Positions 44,446 through 53,901 of a stretch of DNA of 64,000 bases are shown here, piece by piece. The translations under genes and the position numbers were made by a program. Below the pieces are notes generated by a model. The model was not told the origin of the DNA. It worked only from the letters and a program-made list of their open reading frames with translations, and did no database searches. The stretch is taken from the NCBI GenBank assembly GCA_964590395.1, contig CAZPVT010000017.1, forward strand, positions 1 through 64,000, given 5' to 3'. Position 1 is the stretch's first letter. The number at the start of each line of letters is the position of its first letter. Source of the DNA: JAOABP01 sp964590395. GTDB taxonomy: Bacteria; Hydrothermota; Tepidihabitantia; Tepidihabitantales; Tepidihabitantaceae.

Positions 44446-46679
44446 ACATCCTCCTGCTGACACTATTGGTTGTATCTTCGCCATCCTCTGATGTGAATAA
44501 AATTGTGTTACTTCGTATTTCTGCTTTTACCCAAAATACCGATCCCAGTCTGATTATCCGCACCTCTGGGCTGACTGAAAACAGCATTTTCACGCCAACC
44601 GGCTTTCGAACCGCGCTTGCTGAAGCGATAAGAAAAATCTACGACCTTGGCCTTTTCGGACAAATTGAAGCGGAAACAACACAGATTGCTGATGGTATCT
44701 ATCTTAACTTTCTGGTTCAGGAGTATCCCCGTCTTAAAAATGTTGAATTTGAAGGTTATCGGCGCATTAAGAAAAAGGAACTGCAAGCAAAGGTTAAATT
44801 TAAAGAAGGGGAAATTCTTACCGCGAAAAAGGCCTTTGATTGGCAACGTGAAATCCTGCGCCTTTATAAACAGAAGGGGTACATTTTAGTCAAAATTAAT
44901 CTGAATTACTCGCCGCCAGACGCAAGCAATCAAGTTCTTCTAACATTTCAAATTGACGAAGGTGAACCAGTCAGTATCCGTAAAATTGAAATCTACGGCA
45001 ATGAACACTTCTCCGACCAGCAGATTGAAAAGAAAATGGTTAACCGTCATAAGACATGGTACCGCAAGGGAATACTAAAAGAAGAAGAACTCGCTAAAGA
45101 CCTCGATCGGATCATTGATTTTTACAAACAGCGTGGCTTTATTAACATCAAAATTTTGGACTATGATATGAAAATTGATCAAAGGTGGGTAGATATCAAT
45201 ATCTATCTTAGCGAGGGTAAAAAGTACTACTTTGGGACATACACCTTTGTCGGAGAATCAGCAATCGACTCTCAGCGCTTAAAGAAAATCGTCCGTTTTC
45301 GTCCCGGCGCCGTTTATAATATAAAACTCGCTCAAGCCACGATAACCGAAATCTACAGCGCCTACTCAGAAGAGGGGTATATCTATGCTCAAATTTCTCC
45401 GGTCGAACAAATTACCAATGACACCGTTTGTTTCGTCTATCAAATTCGCGAAGGTCCGCCAGCATATATCCGCCTGGTAAAAATTGAGGGCAACACCCAA
45501 ACGCAGGATAAAGTGATCCGCCGGGAAATTGCTTCGTTACCAAGCTATCGGTTCAAAAGATCAGAAATCATTCGCAGTCAACGTGACATCTTTAACCTCG
45601 GTTTTTTTGACGATGTGGCGATTGATTACCGACGGGTAGATACATTAGGAACCATCGATATCATTTATAAAGTCAAAGAAAAAAGTTTCTTTGGAACAAT
45701 TGGCGCGGGAATAACATATTCAGCCCAAGATAAACTCTCCGGTTATATAGAACTCCAACAGCCCAACCTCTTCGGTCGTGGCTGGCGCACCGGTCTCAGA
45801 TTAGAAAAAGGACGAAAAAAAACTAACTTCGAAATCAGTTTCACCGAGCCCTGGCTATTTGATACTCCAACATCGGCCGGTTTTGATATCGCTTACCGCA
45901 CCAATGATTATGACTATTACAGCAAACAGGTTTTAAGTGGAGGGATTTCTTTTTCCCGTCCCCTACCCCTTGATTACACCCGGGGATACCTATCATTGCG
46001 TCTCAGTGATGGCTATGTACCCCCTACTTCTATTAGCTCTGGATATAATCCATCCAACCGCTTCAATGTCTACCGGGATACGGTCCACAAAACATCCTTT
46101 TTACCATCTATTACCTTAACCCGTGATTCCCGCGATTATATCTATAACCCCTTGACCGGTTCAACGATAAATTACACTTTAGACTTATCGTTTTTGGATA
46201 TCCGTTTCCACCGGCACACAATTGATCTAACTCAACACCTTCCGCTTTTTTGGAAATTCGGCATCAAAGGCCGAATACACTTCGGTTACATATCCGACTT
46301 TTCTGAAACCGACACCGTTCCTTTATCAGAAAGATTTTACCCGGGTGGCACCGGACCAGACGGCGTGCGGGGATATGGTGAAAGATCGATCGGTCCGTAT
46401 GATTCAGGTTATCCGGTTGGTGGCACACTACTGTCTATCTTTTCATTTGAATACCGTTTACGTCTTAACCACCAAGTTACCTTTCTTGCCTTCTTTGATG
46501 CAGGTAACACTTGGAACCGACCCGAGCAATTCAGCCTCTCGGACTTAAAAAGAGGTGCCGGATTAGGTGTCCGATTGGAAATTCCGATGCTTGGTCTTGT
46601 CGGCTTTGATTTTGGCTACGGATTTGACAGATCTCGACCGGGCTGGGAGCCCCACTTTCAGTTAGGCACCTCATTTTGA
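44442..46679 (+). CDS. bamA: outer-membrane protein assembly factor BamA
   Basis: 745 residues. Five POTRA domains (about 25-390; for example LKNVEFEGYRRIKKKELQAK and VSIRKIEIYGNEHFSDQQIE) and a C-terminal barrel with FYPGGTGPDGVRGYGER (near 635), the conserved VRGY lid, ending in Phe (LGTSF). It is the central insertase for outer-membrane barrels. The signal peptide is short (MNILLLTLLVVSSPS). The convergent ahcY gene ends 30 bases away; the gap holds only an ATTACCGGTAAT palindrome, no T-tailed terminator. Confidence 0.94.
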   Translation: MNILLLTLLVVSSPSSDVNKIVLLRISAFTQNTDPSLIIRTSGLTENSIFTPTGFRTALAEAIRKIYDLGLFGQIEAETTQIADGIYLNFLVQEYPRLKNVEFEGYRRIKKKELQAKVKFKEGEILTAKKAFDWQREILRLYKQKGYILVKINLNYSPPDASNQVLLTFQIDEGEPVSIRKIEIYGNEHFSDQQIEKKMVNRHKTWYRKGILKEEELAKDLDRIIDFYKQRGFINIKILDYDMKIDQRWVDINIYLSEGKKYYFGTYTFVGESAIDSQRLKKIVRFRPGAVYNIKLAQATITEIYSAYSEEGYIYAQISPVEQITNDTVCFVYQIREGPPAYIRLVKIEGNTQTQDKVIRREIASLPSYRFKRSEIIRSQRDIFNLGFFDDVAIDYRRVDTLGTIDIIYKVKEKSFFGTIGAGITYSAQDKLSGYIELQQPNLFGRGWRTGLRLEKGRKKTNFEISFTEPWLFDTPTSAGFDIAYRTNDYDYYSKQVLSGGISFSRPLPLDYTRGYLSLRLSDGYVPPTSISSGYNPSNRFNVYRDTVHKTSFLPSITLTRDSRDYIYNPLTGSTINYTLDLSFLDIRFHRHTIDLTQHLPLFWKFGIKGRIHFGYISDFSETDTVPLSERFYPGGTGPDGVRGYGERSIGPYDSGYPVGGTLLSIFSFEYRLRLNHQVTFLAFFDAGNTWNRPEQFSLSDLKRGAGLGVRLEIPMLGLVGFDFGYGFDRSRPGWEPHFQLGTSF

Positions 46680-46708
46680 AATTAAACCTGTTTTCCAATT
46701 ACCGGTAA

Positions 46709-47983
46709 TCAAGTGCCTTCCTCCCAAGATAAAATATATCGCTTCTGTTCTGCGGTAAGCCGGTCGATTTCAATCCCCATCGTCTTTAATTTTAAAAAGG
46801 CAATTTGCTCGTCAATCTCAGCGGGCAGCTTGTAAACCTTTGGTTCAAGTTGCCCCTGGTTCTTGCAAATAAACTCAACAGCCAGGGCTTGATTAGCAAA
46901 AGAAAGGTCCATCACCATTGCCGGATGACCTTCCGCGGCTGCCAAATTGACCAACCGGCCTTCGGTAAGAAGAATAATTCGTTTCCCATTAGTTAACTGA
47001 TACTCAATACAGTGCTGGCGCAGTTGCCGCTGGCTTTTTGCTAGACGCGTGAGCGCTCGGCGGTTAATTTCAACATCAAAATGACCGGAGTTGCAGACAA
47101 TGGCACCATCTTTCATTCTCAGCATATGCTGACGATCAATGACATTGAGATTCCCGGTCAAAGTCACAAACACATCGCCGAGTGGTGCAGCGTCTTCCAG
47201 TCGCATTACACGATATCCGTCCATTCTTGCCTCCAGTGCCCGCACCGGATTCACCTCAGTAACGATTACTTCCGCACCCATTCCCCGCGCCCGGTTAGCA
47301 AAGCCCCTGCCACACCATCCATAACCGCAGACCACTGCCGTTGAACCGGCAAAAAGAATATTTGTTGCGCGCAGGATACCATCAAGCGTAGACTGGCCGG
47401 TACCGTATCGGTTGTCAAACATATACTTTGTTGTTGAATCATTAACCGCAATAATCGGATATGCCAATACTCCATTCCTTTCCATGCTTCGTAGGCGATA
47501 AACACCAGTCGTTGTCTCTTCCGTACCACCAATCACACCAGCAAGTATCTTCCCATTCTTTTTATGGAGGGCGGTAACGAGGTCAGCACCATCATCAATC
47601 GTAATCTGCGGATGATGTACCAATGCCTTTTCGATATGTCGGTAATATCCTTGGCGGTCAATGCCGTTAATAGCAAAAACCGAAACCCGCTCATTTTTCA
47701 CCAGCGCTGCCGCAACATCATCCTGAGTTGAAAGCGGATTGGAAGCACATAACCTAACTTCGGCTCCGCCCGCTTTAAACACCTTAATTAAGTTAGCAGT
47801 CTCAACGGTCACATGGAGACAACAACTTATCTTTATCTCGCTCAGTGTTTTCTCTTTTCGAAAACGCCTCTCAATACATTTTAACACGGGCATAAACCTT
47901 CCTGCCCACTCGATCCGCTTTTTGCCTGTTTCAGCTAAACTCAAGTCTCTAATTTCGTATTCAAGTTGGGTAAACTTTTTCAC
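46709..47983 (-). CDS. ahcY: adenosylhomocysteinase
   Basis: Hydrolyses S-adenosylhomocysteine, closing the methyl cycle begun by the neighbouring metK. 424 residues, the short prokaryotic/archaeal form. Visible: CLHVTVETANLIKVFKAGGA, CASNPLSTQDDVAAAL, NDSTTKYMFDNRYGTGQST, and the NAD loop VVCGYGWCGRGFANRARGMG (about 216-235). It starts nine bases after the metK stop with GAGG near the ATG. Confidence 0.96.
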   Translation of the reverse strand: MKKFTQLEYEIRDLSLAETGKKRIEWAGRFMPVLKCIERRFRKEKTLSEIKISCCLHVTVETANLIKVFKAGGAEVRLCASNPLSTQDDVAAALVKNERVSVFAINGIDRQGYYRHIEKALVHHPQITIDDGADLVTALHKKNGKILAGVIGGTEETTTGVYRLRSMERNGVLAYPIIAVNDSTTKYMFDNRYGTGQSTLDGILRATNILFAGSTAVVCGYGWCGRGFANRARGMGAEVIVTEVNPVRALEARMDGYRVMRLEDAAPLGDVFVTLTGNLNVIDRQHMLRMKDGAIVCNSGHFDVEINRRALTRLAKSQRQLRQHCIEYQLTNGKRIILLTEGRLVNLAAAEGHPAMVMDLSFANQALAVEFICKNQGQLEPKVYKLPAEIDEQIAFLKLKTMGIEIDRLTAEQKRYILSWEEGT

Positions 47984-47991
47984 CTCGCCTC

Positions 47992-49188
47992 CTAATGCAA
48001 AAATCTACGTAACTCTTGGGCACGATCGACCTTCTCCCAACTAAAAAACTCTAAATCTCGGTTTAACTGCTTGTCTTTAACAACATAAGGTTTTCTACCA
48101 AAATGACCATAGGCCGCGGTTGATTGATAAATAGGATTACGTAATTTAAGGTAATCAATCATCGCCGGCGGAGTTAGGGGAAACATATCTCGAATTATCT
48201 CAACCAGTTTGTTTTCACTAATTATACTTGAACCGAATGCATCAACTGATACATCCATTGGTTCTCTTCTGCCAATAACATACGCCAACCGCACTTCTAT
48301 TTCATCGCAAAGCCCGGCAGCAACGATATTTTTAGCAATATAACGTGCCATGTATGTTGCGGAACGGTCGACCTTAGTAGGGTCCTTTCCGGAGAACGCT
48401 CCACCGCCATGTCTAGCCCACCCACCGTAAGTATCGACGATAATCTTTCGCCCTGTCATTCCCGTATCAGACTGTGGTCCTCCGACTACGAACCTTCCCG
48501 TTTCGTTTACATAAAAAATGGTCTGCCGATCCAGATACTGTGCGGGAATAACCGAACGGGCAACAACATCAATGATTTCCTCCCGAACCGTTTTTTTAAT
48601 TTTCTTACCGGTGCGGTCTAAAATACTCTCGTCGTGTTGGGCGGCGATTACGACACTATCAACGCGGATCGGTTTACCATCTTCATATTCTACCGTAACC
48701 TGCGTCTTACCATCCGGGCGCAAATAAGGTAGAATCCGTTGCCTCCTTACTTCGGTAAGACGTTGCGCAATACGATGTGCCAGTACAATCGGCAGGGGCA
48801 TAAACTCCTCAGTCTGCCGGCAGGCGTAGCCGATCATCATCCCCTGGTCGCCAGCACCACCAATATCCACTCCCTGAGCGATATCCGGTGACTGTCGGCC
48901 GATTACATTCAATATCGCACAGGAACTGGCACTCAAACCGGATTCCGCATCAACATAGCCAATCTCTCTCAACACACTGCGGACCAGTTGCTCTAGGTCA
49001 ACCCAAGCAGTGGTGGTAATTTCGCCCCCAACCAGTACCATTCCCACTGTAACGAATGTCTCGCAAGCAACCCTACCATTGGGGTCTTGACGCAAAACCT
49101 CATCAAGAACTGCGTCAGATATCCGGTCACAGATCTTGTCCGGATGACCTTCCGTCACCGACTCTGAAGTAAATCTTGTTCCACTCAA
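47992..49188 (-). CDS. metK: S-adenosylmethionine synthetase
   Basis: Makes SAM from Met and ATP. 398 residues from TTG 49188, supported by AAAAGGAG ten bases upstream. Visible: TSESVTEGHPDKICDRISDA (8-27), GAGDQGMMIGYACRQTEEFMP, GGPQSDTGMTGRKIIVDTYGG and GGGAFSGKDPTKVDRSA. Cotranscribed with ahcY and probably with the miaA-mutL run upstream (22 bases). Confidence 0.97.
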   Translation of the reverse strand: MSGTRFTSESVTEGHPDKICDRISDAVLDEVLRQDPNGRVACETFVTVGMVLVGGEITTTAWVDLEQLVRSVLREIGYVDAESGLSASSCAILNVIGRQSPDIAQGVDIGGAGDQGMMIGYACRQTEEFMPLPIVLAHRIAQRLTEVRRQRILPYLRPDGKTQVTVEYEDGKPIRVDSVVIAAQHDESILDRTGKKIKKTVREEIIDVVARSVIPAQYLDRQTIFYVNETGRFVVGGPQSDTGMTGRKIIVDTYGGWARHGGGAFSGKDPTKVDRSATYMARYIAKNIVAAGLCDEIEVRLAYVIGRREPMDVSVDAFGSSIISENKLVEIIRDMFPLTPPAMIDYLKLRNPIYQSTAAYGHFGRKPYVVKDKQLNRDLEFFSWEKVDRAQELRRFLH

Positions 49189-49210
49189 CTTTGTCTCCTT
49201 TTACAATAGA

Positions 49211-50125
49211 CTAATTACTGTTTGGCAACACGTCAAGTAAAAGCCCTGCTACCTGCTGGACTACTTCGTCAACGGTTGTCATCTCAAACCAATTCGCTCC
49301 ACTCAAAGAGCCCAGCCAAGTTAACTGCCTTTTGGCGAACTCTCTCGTCTTTCTCTTGGCAATCATTATCGCTGTCGTCAGATCATATTTACCATCTAAA
49401 TAATTGAAAAGTTCCCGGTAACCGTATCCCTGTGCTGCTGGCGAATCAGGACCAAAACCGCGCTCCTTTAACTGGCGCACCTCCTCCAAAAGCCCCGAAG
49501 CCATCATCTGGTCAAAACGCTCGTTAATCTGCTGATACAGCCTTACCCGGGACATCGTCAGCACCGCATAAACCGGCAGATATTCAGCCTTTTGCTCTCG
49601 CGCCTTAGCCAGTTGAGAAAATGTTTTACCCGTCAACTCATAGATTTCCAGTGCCCGGACGATTCGGTAACGATCATTACAATGCAGTTGTGCTGCTCGT
49701 TGGGGATCGAGCATCTTCAACCGTTCATAGAGTTGAACGATGGGGACTGCGGTCAGTTGTAACCTGATTGCTGGGTCGCTTTTCGGTAAGTTGAATAACG
49801 GTCGGAATAATGCCCGAAGATAAAAATTCGATCCTCCGACGATGATAAACCGCTTCCCCTGTTCACTCAGTCTTTTCATAATTAACTTTGCGTCCCGCGC
49901 AAACTCGGCTGCTGAATAACTCTGGTTGGGCTCCAGAAAATCGATTAGATGAAACGCTATCTCCTGCCGTAACGGTAAACTCGGTTTGGCTGTTCCAATA
50001 TCAAAATACCGATAAATCTGACGCGAATCAGCAGAAATTATCTCCAGATGATACTTCCTTGCCAACGCCACGGCCACCATGGTTTTTCCCACACCAGTCG
50101 GACCGGTAAGAACAAAAATCCTCAA
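49211..50125 (-). CDS. miaA: tRNA dimethylallyltransferase
   Basis: Isopentenylates A37 of tRNAs reading UNN codons. 304 residues: P loop TGPTGVGKT (7-15), ISADSRQIYRYFDIGTAKP, GGSNFYLRAL and KRKTREFAKRQLTW. Its first codon overlaps the mutL stop by four bases (50122-50125); the mutL-miaA pair is a widespread arrangement. Confidence 0.97.
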   Translation of the reverse strand: MRIFVLTGPTGVGKTMVAVALARKYHLEIISADSRQIYRYFDIGTAKPSLPLRQEIAFHLIDFLEPNQSYSAAEFARDAKLIMKRLSEQGKRFIIVGGSNFYLRALFRPLFNLPKSDPAIRLQLTAVPIVQLYERLKMLDPQRAAQLHCNDRYRIVRALEIYELTGKTFSQLAKAREQKAEYLPVYAVLTMSRVRLYQQINERFDQMMASGLLEEVRQLKERGFGPDSPAAQGYGYRELFNYLDGKYDLTTAIMIAKRKTREFAKRQLTWLGSLSGANWFEMTTVDEVVQQVAGLLLDVLPNSN

Positions 50126-51732
50126 ATCCTGCCGAATCTTCTTTCCAGATCATCAAAAGTGATCTTAATAATCACCGGTCTACCGTGCGGACAGAAGTAG
50201 GGCTCCTTACAGGCAAAGAGCCGGTTAATCAGCGAACGCATCTCCTCTACTTTCAACCGCTGTCCCGCCTTTATCGCCCCCTTACAGGCGATCAGTTTCG
50301 CTATCTCCTCTGCCGTCGCTTTATCTGAACTTACTTTAGCAAGTTCGCCAAACAACTCTCTAACCTCTTCCTTGCCAAAGTAAGAATCAGTGGGGACCGT
50401 CTCAACTACTACTGTCCTACCACTGAAACTCTTCGCTTCCACCCCCAACTCTGCTAACACCAGCTGACAGTATTCAAAAGCCTCATACTCTTCAGGATTC
50501 AATTCAATTATGACTGGGAAAAGTAGTCCCTGTGCTGGCGAACCACGCTGCCGACTCTTTATCTCCTCATACAGAATCCGTTCATGGGCGGCATGCTGGT
50601 CAACAATAACATAACCGGATGCTACCTGAGCAAAGATGTAACTGTTGTGCAACTGCCAAAAATCCTCGGCGCCCGTCTCCTTGCTAACTAAGGCGTCCTG
50701 GACCAAATTATCTTCTGGAAAAAATTTCTTCCGCTGATGGATCCCCAATCCATTACGAACCGCCTCGGAGATAAAATCAAAAAGAAATCGCTCATCGGCA
50801 AATTTCACCTCCTGTTTTGTTGGATGGATATTAACATCCAGACGCCCAGGGTCAGTTTCAATAAAAATCACAAAATTGGGCGTCTTACCAGCAACCACTG
50901 GACCATACCCGTCGTATACTGCTTTGGTAACAATCTGGCTCCGGACTGGCCGTCGGTTAAAAAAAACCGCCTGCACATCATAGAAACCCTTAACTTGGCT
51001 AGGGTCACTCAAAAACCCAAGCACATTCAGACTGGAGTGATCAAATTTAAACTCCACCATCGCTTCAGCAGTCTGGCGATCGATCACGCTGGCTAATCGC
51101 TCCCGGAGAGAATCAACCGGTGGCAACTTCGCCAGTACCCGGTCGTTGCTAATTAACTCAAAGCCGACCTGAGGAAATGCCAATGCGTAGTTACGAAACA
51201 CCTCGACAATTAACCGTAATTCATAGCTATCTGATTTTAGAAATGCCCGACGCACTGGCAAGTTAAAAAACAGCATCCTGACCGACACCGTTGTCCCGGG
51301 TACTCGGACCGTTTCAGAAATCTCCTTGATCTCACCACCGTCTACCTCCACCCTTGTTCCCGGTTGCCGATCGTCTGTATTTGTCTCAATCGTCATTCTA
51401 CTTACTGCTGCTATTGCTGCCAGCGCCTCCCCCCGAAATCCATAACTAAAAATCTTGGTCAGATCATCAACCGTCTGCAGTTTACTGGTTGCGTAACGCC
51501 AGATCGCCAGTCGAGCATCCTCCCGAGTCATACCTATTCCGTTATCAACCACCCGAATAAGATTTTTCCCGCCTGCCCTGGCTTCGATTTTCACCTGTCC
51601 TGCCCCGGCATCAAGTGCATTTTCGATTAACTCCTTTACAACCGATGCCGGCCGAACGATTACCTCGCCAGCAGCAATCCGTCTTACCACCTCTTCAGGC
51701 AGGATCTTCACTGGCTTTCTCGGCACACTCAT
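50122..51732 (-). CDS. mutL: DNA mismatch repair protein MutL with endonuclease motif
   Basis: 536 residues. GHKL ATPase: ELIENALDAGA (about 34-44), VDNGIGM and YGFRGEALAAIAAV. The short C-terminal domain retains the MutL nuclease signature DQHAAHERILYE (about 380-391) plus CKGAIKAGQ and CPHGRPV near the end, so it should be a nicking MutL as in organisms lacking MutH. It overlaps the upstream metallo-hydrolase gene by four bases. No mutS nearby. Confidence 0.96.
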   Translation of the reverse strand: MSVPRKPVKILPEEVVRRIAAGEVIVRPASVVKELIENALDAGAGQVKIEARAGGKNLIRVVDNGIGMTREDARLAIWRYATSKLQTVDDLTKIFSYGFRGEALAAIAAVSRMTIETNTDDRQPGTRVEVDGGEIKEISETVRVPGTTVSVRMLFFNLPVRRAFLKSDSYELRLIVEVFRNYALAFPQVGFELISNDRVLAKLPPVDSLRERLASVIDRQTAEAMVEFKFDHSSLNVLGFLSDPSQVKGFYDVQAVFFNRRPVRSQIVTKAVYDGYGPVVAGKTPNFVIFIETDPGRLDVNIHPTKQEVKFADERFLFDFISEAVRNGLGIHQRKKFFPEDNLVQDALVSKETGAEDFWQLHNSYIFAQVASGYVIVDQHAAHERILYEEIKSRQRGSPAQGLLFPVIIELNPEEYEAFEYCQLVLAELGVEAKSFSGRTVVVETVPTDSYFGKEEVRELFGELAKVSSDKATAEEIAKLIACKGAIKAGQRLKVEEMRSLINRLFACKEPYFCPHGRPVIIKITFDDLERRFGRI

Positions 51733-52511
51733 TTTTTGTAACGATCCAGTTCAACCGCCAAGCCATCACTGGCTGCGATTACCTCGCAACCTGCTTTTTC
51801 GCTCAATTCCCGAGCCAGCTGCCAGGGTTTTGCCCTAATCATTGTCATACCGAAATGGGTCAAAATTGCCAGTTTGGGTTTCATCGTTTTAACCAGTTCC
51901 ACTGCTTCGGGGTAATGAAGATGGTCAAGCGTTGATACTTTATATCTAACGACATTCAGAATTACCACATCGGCACAATAATATTCTGCCAGTTCGGGGA
52001 AATAAGCAGTATCGGCAATATAGGACATCTTCAACTGCCCGGCATCAAAATAAAATCCGTAGACTTCTCCACGATGCCGATGTCTAACTGGACAACTAAA
52101 TTTTATTGCGCCGATTTCATACTCTGCCTTCTCTTTCAACACCACCACCTCCGCCAGATAATCTCGCAGATACCGCAGAACTACCGGATCATCTCCCTCC
52201 AGGGCATCTATTGGTGCAAATAGCCGTCCTCGCTTTTGCGCCCCACCCATTGTCATCGCCTCAATCATCACATTCACATCAGCCGAATGGTCAAGGTGCC
52301 TGTGGGACAAAAGGATGGCTGACAACATAGGTGGTTTCAGACGATGCCGGCTTGCCGTTGCTCTCACCAAAGCCCCCGGCCCAGGGTCAATATGAAACTG
52401 CGTCCCATTGATAATCCCCCAAATTCCGCCTGATGCTCGAACCTGACGGGTGACAACGACCCTCGCCCCACCTGACCCGAGAAAAATCAATTGGTCACGG
52501 CGGTTATCCAT
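51729..52511 (-). CDS. metallo-beta-lactamase-fold hydrolase, RNase Z-like
   Basis: 260 residues. Starts with FLGSGGARVVVTRQ, then the zinc motif HRHLDH (about 70-75), a second-site ILTHFGMTM and a conserved AASDGLAVEL end. This is the RNase Z/ElaC or phosphodiesterase-like subgroup of the fold; without the exosite arm a tRNA 3'-processing role is uncertain. Coupled by ATGA overlap to mutL. Confidence 0.85.
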   Translation of the reverse strand: MDNRRDQLIFLGSGGARVVVTRQVRASGGIWGIINGTQFHIDPGPGALVRATASRHRLKPPMLSAILLSHRHLDHSADVNVMIEAMTMGGAQKRGRLFAPIDALEGDDPVVLRYLRDYLAEVVVLKEKAEYEIGAIKFSCPVRHRHRGEVYGFYFDAGQLKMSYIADTAYFPELAEYYCADVVILNVVRYKVSTLDHLHYPEAVELVKTMKPKLAILTHFGMTMIRAKPWQLARELSEKAGCEVIAASDGLAVELDRYKK

Positions 52512-52555
52512 TTTACCTATTTTGCGTCCTCTTCAAACGAAAATTTCTTCTCACA

Positions 52556-53215
52556 TCAAACCAAGCGCGTACCATTGATAACCAATTCAAAACGGCAGTT
52601 AAGAAAATCAGCTGCCCTACGGGAAATAACCATTCGGGTCAGAAAAATCTCAAAATATTCCATCACCGGTGCGATATCGGTATCAACAGTCAAATCAAAA
52701 ACAATTCGGCGACCAGTAGCATCCACCGTCAGAATTGACCGGCGCACCGCATAGTTAACCCGGTCGTGGATATCAAACTTAATCAACGCTGGGTTACGAA
52801 CTCGGCTCCGGTGCACATCTGCCTTATCAGCAAGAATCAGCGCAGCCGCAATTTCAGAAACCGGATTACCACCGTTTTCGTGGTGATTGCCAATCGCCGC
52901 CATAATCTTGGCTATCTCCCCAAAATCCATTCTCAACCGCACCAAAACCGCATGGGCAATAATCGCGCTGGTCTTTTCATGCCCATCCCGACTGACCACA
53001 TTACCAATATCATGTAGGTAACCGGCGATGGCACTCAACTCAGCAATCCGCACCTCATACCCCAAATCCATTAGAATCTGCCGGCTGTTTTTAGCCACTA
53101 ATCGGGCATGGCGGACACCATGTTCAGTATATCCTAAAACTGCTAGTTGGCGATCTGCTTCGGTGACCAGTGCCTTTACTTCTTGGTCTTTAATAACCTG
53201 TTTAAAATCTACCAC
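52556..53215 (-). CDS. HD-domain phosphohydrolase
   Basis: 219 residues from GTG 53215. Metal ligands are visible as HGVRHARLVAKN (about 33-44), YLHDIGN (about 67-73), HEKTSAIIA and the later ADKADVHRSR. HD proteins of this size hydrolyse nucleotides or phosphoesters; substrate unknown. First gene of the minus-strand run to the beta-lactamase-fold protein, mutL, miaA, metK and ahcY (44-base gap to the next). Confidence 0.85.
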   Translation of the reverse strand: MVDFKQVIKDQEVKALVTEADRQLAVLGYTEHGVRHARLVAKNSRQILMDLGYEVRIAELSAIAGYLHDIGNVVSRDGHEKTSAIIAHAVLVRLRMDFGEIAKIMAAIGNHHENGGNPVSEIAAALILADKADVHRSRVRNPALIKFDIHDRVNYAVRRSILTVDATGRRIVFDLTVDTDIAPVMEYFEIFLTRMVISRRAADFLNCRFELVINGTRLV

Positions 53216-53282
53216 TGGAATATTTCTCTGTTTTTACTGCCGCGGTATCCTTTAAATTGCTAACAATAACTCGCCAACCACC

Positions 53283-53753
53283 CTAAGGCTTATGTGTCAT
53301 ATTGAGTAGAGAGTTCTTTAAATATGCCTCGAAATCGGCAAGCAGCAACTCATCACCCACCAGCTGCGCCTTCCATCTTATCGCCACCTCATTCGCTCCA
53401 AAAGTTTTATCCAGAAATATCTGCAGTTTAGCACCCGTGGGATAGTTGCGGTCCTCAATAATTATCCCGCTGGTGGAGACATTGTCCCCACAGACATTAT
53501 AAATCTCTGCCGCCTTCTCAGGATTGTAATCCCACTGCTCTGGTCCTCTATTAGACCGCTTATACAGCAGGAATTCTAAAAGATTATTGGCGACAGAAAT
53601 CATCAGCGCATAATCGGTAGTCGGGTCAGTCCCCGCCACATAATTTTTAATTGGCAGATGAAGGGCGATACCACATTCTCCTCTTCCTTCGCCAAAGAAT
53701 ATTCGCTCCCGGTCGATATAATTAGCAAGGTCAAGTGTCTGAATGTATAACAT
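53283..53753 (-). CDS. conserved-looking protein of unknown function
   Basis: 156 residues from ATG 53753 (MLYIQTLDLANY). I do not recognise the family. It is acidic, without signal peptide or membrane helices, mixed alpha/beta. The middle, TTDYALMISVANNLLEFLLYKR, looks like a buried helix and FEAYLKNSLLNM like a C-terminal helix. Start chosen because TAAAAT lies seven bases upstream with a matched TTGACT; the in-frame ATG 53762 overlaps that box. It is transcribed divergently from the pyruvate-kinase-C-like gene. Confidence 0.7.
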   Translation of the reverse strand: MLYIQTLDLANYIDRERIFFGEGRGECGIALHLPIKNYVAGTDPTTDYALMISVANNLLEFLLYKRSNRGPEQWDYNPEKAAEIYNVCGDNVSTSGIIIEDRNYPTGAKLQIFLDKTFGANEVAIRWKAQLVGDELLLADFEAYLKNSLLNMTHKP

Positions 53754-53760
53754 ATCCTTC

Positions 53761-53788
53761 ATTTTAAACAAAAAAGGGCTAAAGTCAA
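53761..53788 (-). promoter_or_regulatory. promoter of the unknown 156-residue gene, predicted leaderless
   Basis: TTGACT (53788-53783), 16 bases, TAAAAT (53766-53761) on the minus strand, seven bases before ATG 53753. Confidence 0.7.
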
Positions 53789-53866
53789 TTTATGATTGTA
53801 AATTTCCGGTGGCAACGATTACGACAACAACCGGTTTCCCGGCCAACTGCTTGTTAATTGTCATTA

Positions 53867-53895
53867 TTGACCTTTGATAATGACCAAGGTAATAT
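53867..53895 (+). promoter_or_regulatory. promoter of the pyruvate-kinase-C-like gene, predicted leaderless
   Basis: TTGACC (53867-53872), 17 bases, TAATAT (53890-53895), six bases before ATG 53902. No Shine-Dalgarno sequence. Confidence 0.65.
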
Positions 53896-53901
53896 TAAAA
53901 A

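Noticed and set aside
46680..46708. ATTACCGGTAAT palindrome between bamA and ahcY as a terminator
   Set aside because: Six-base arms with no T tract on either strand.
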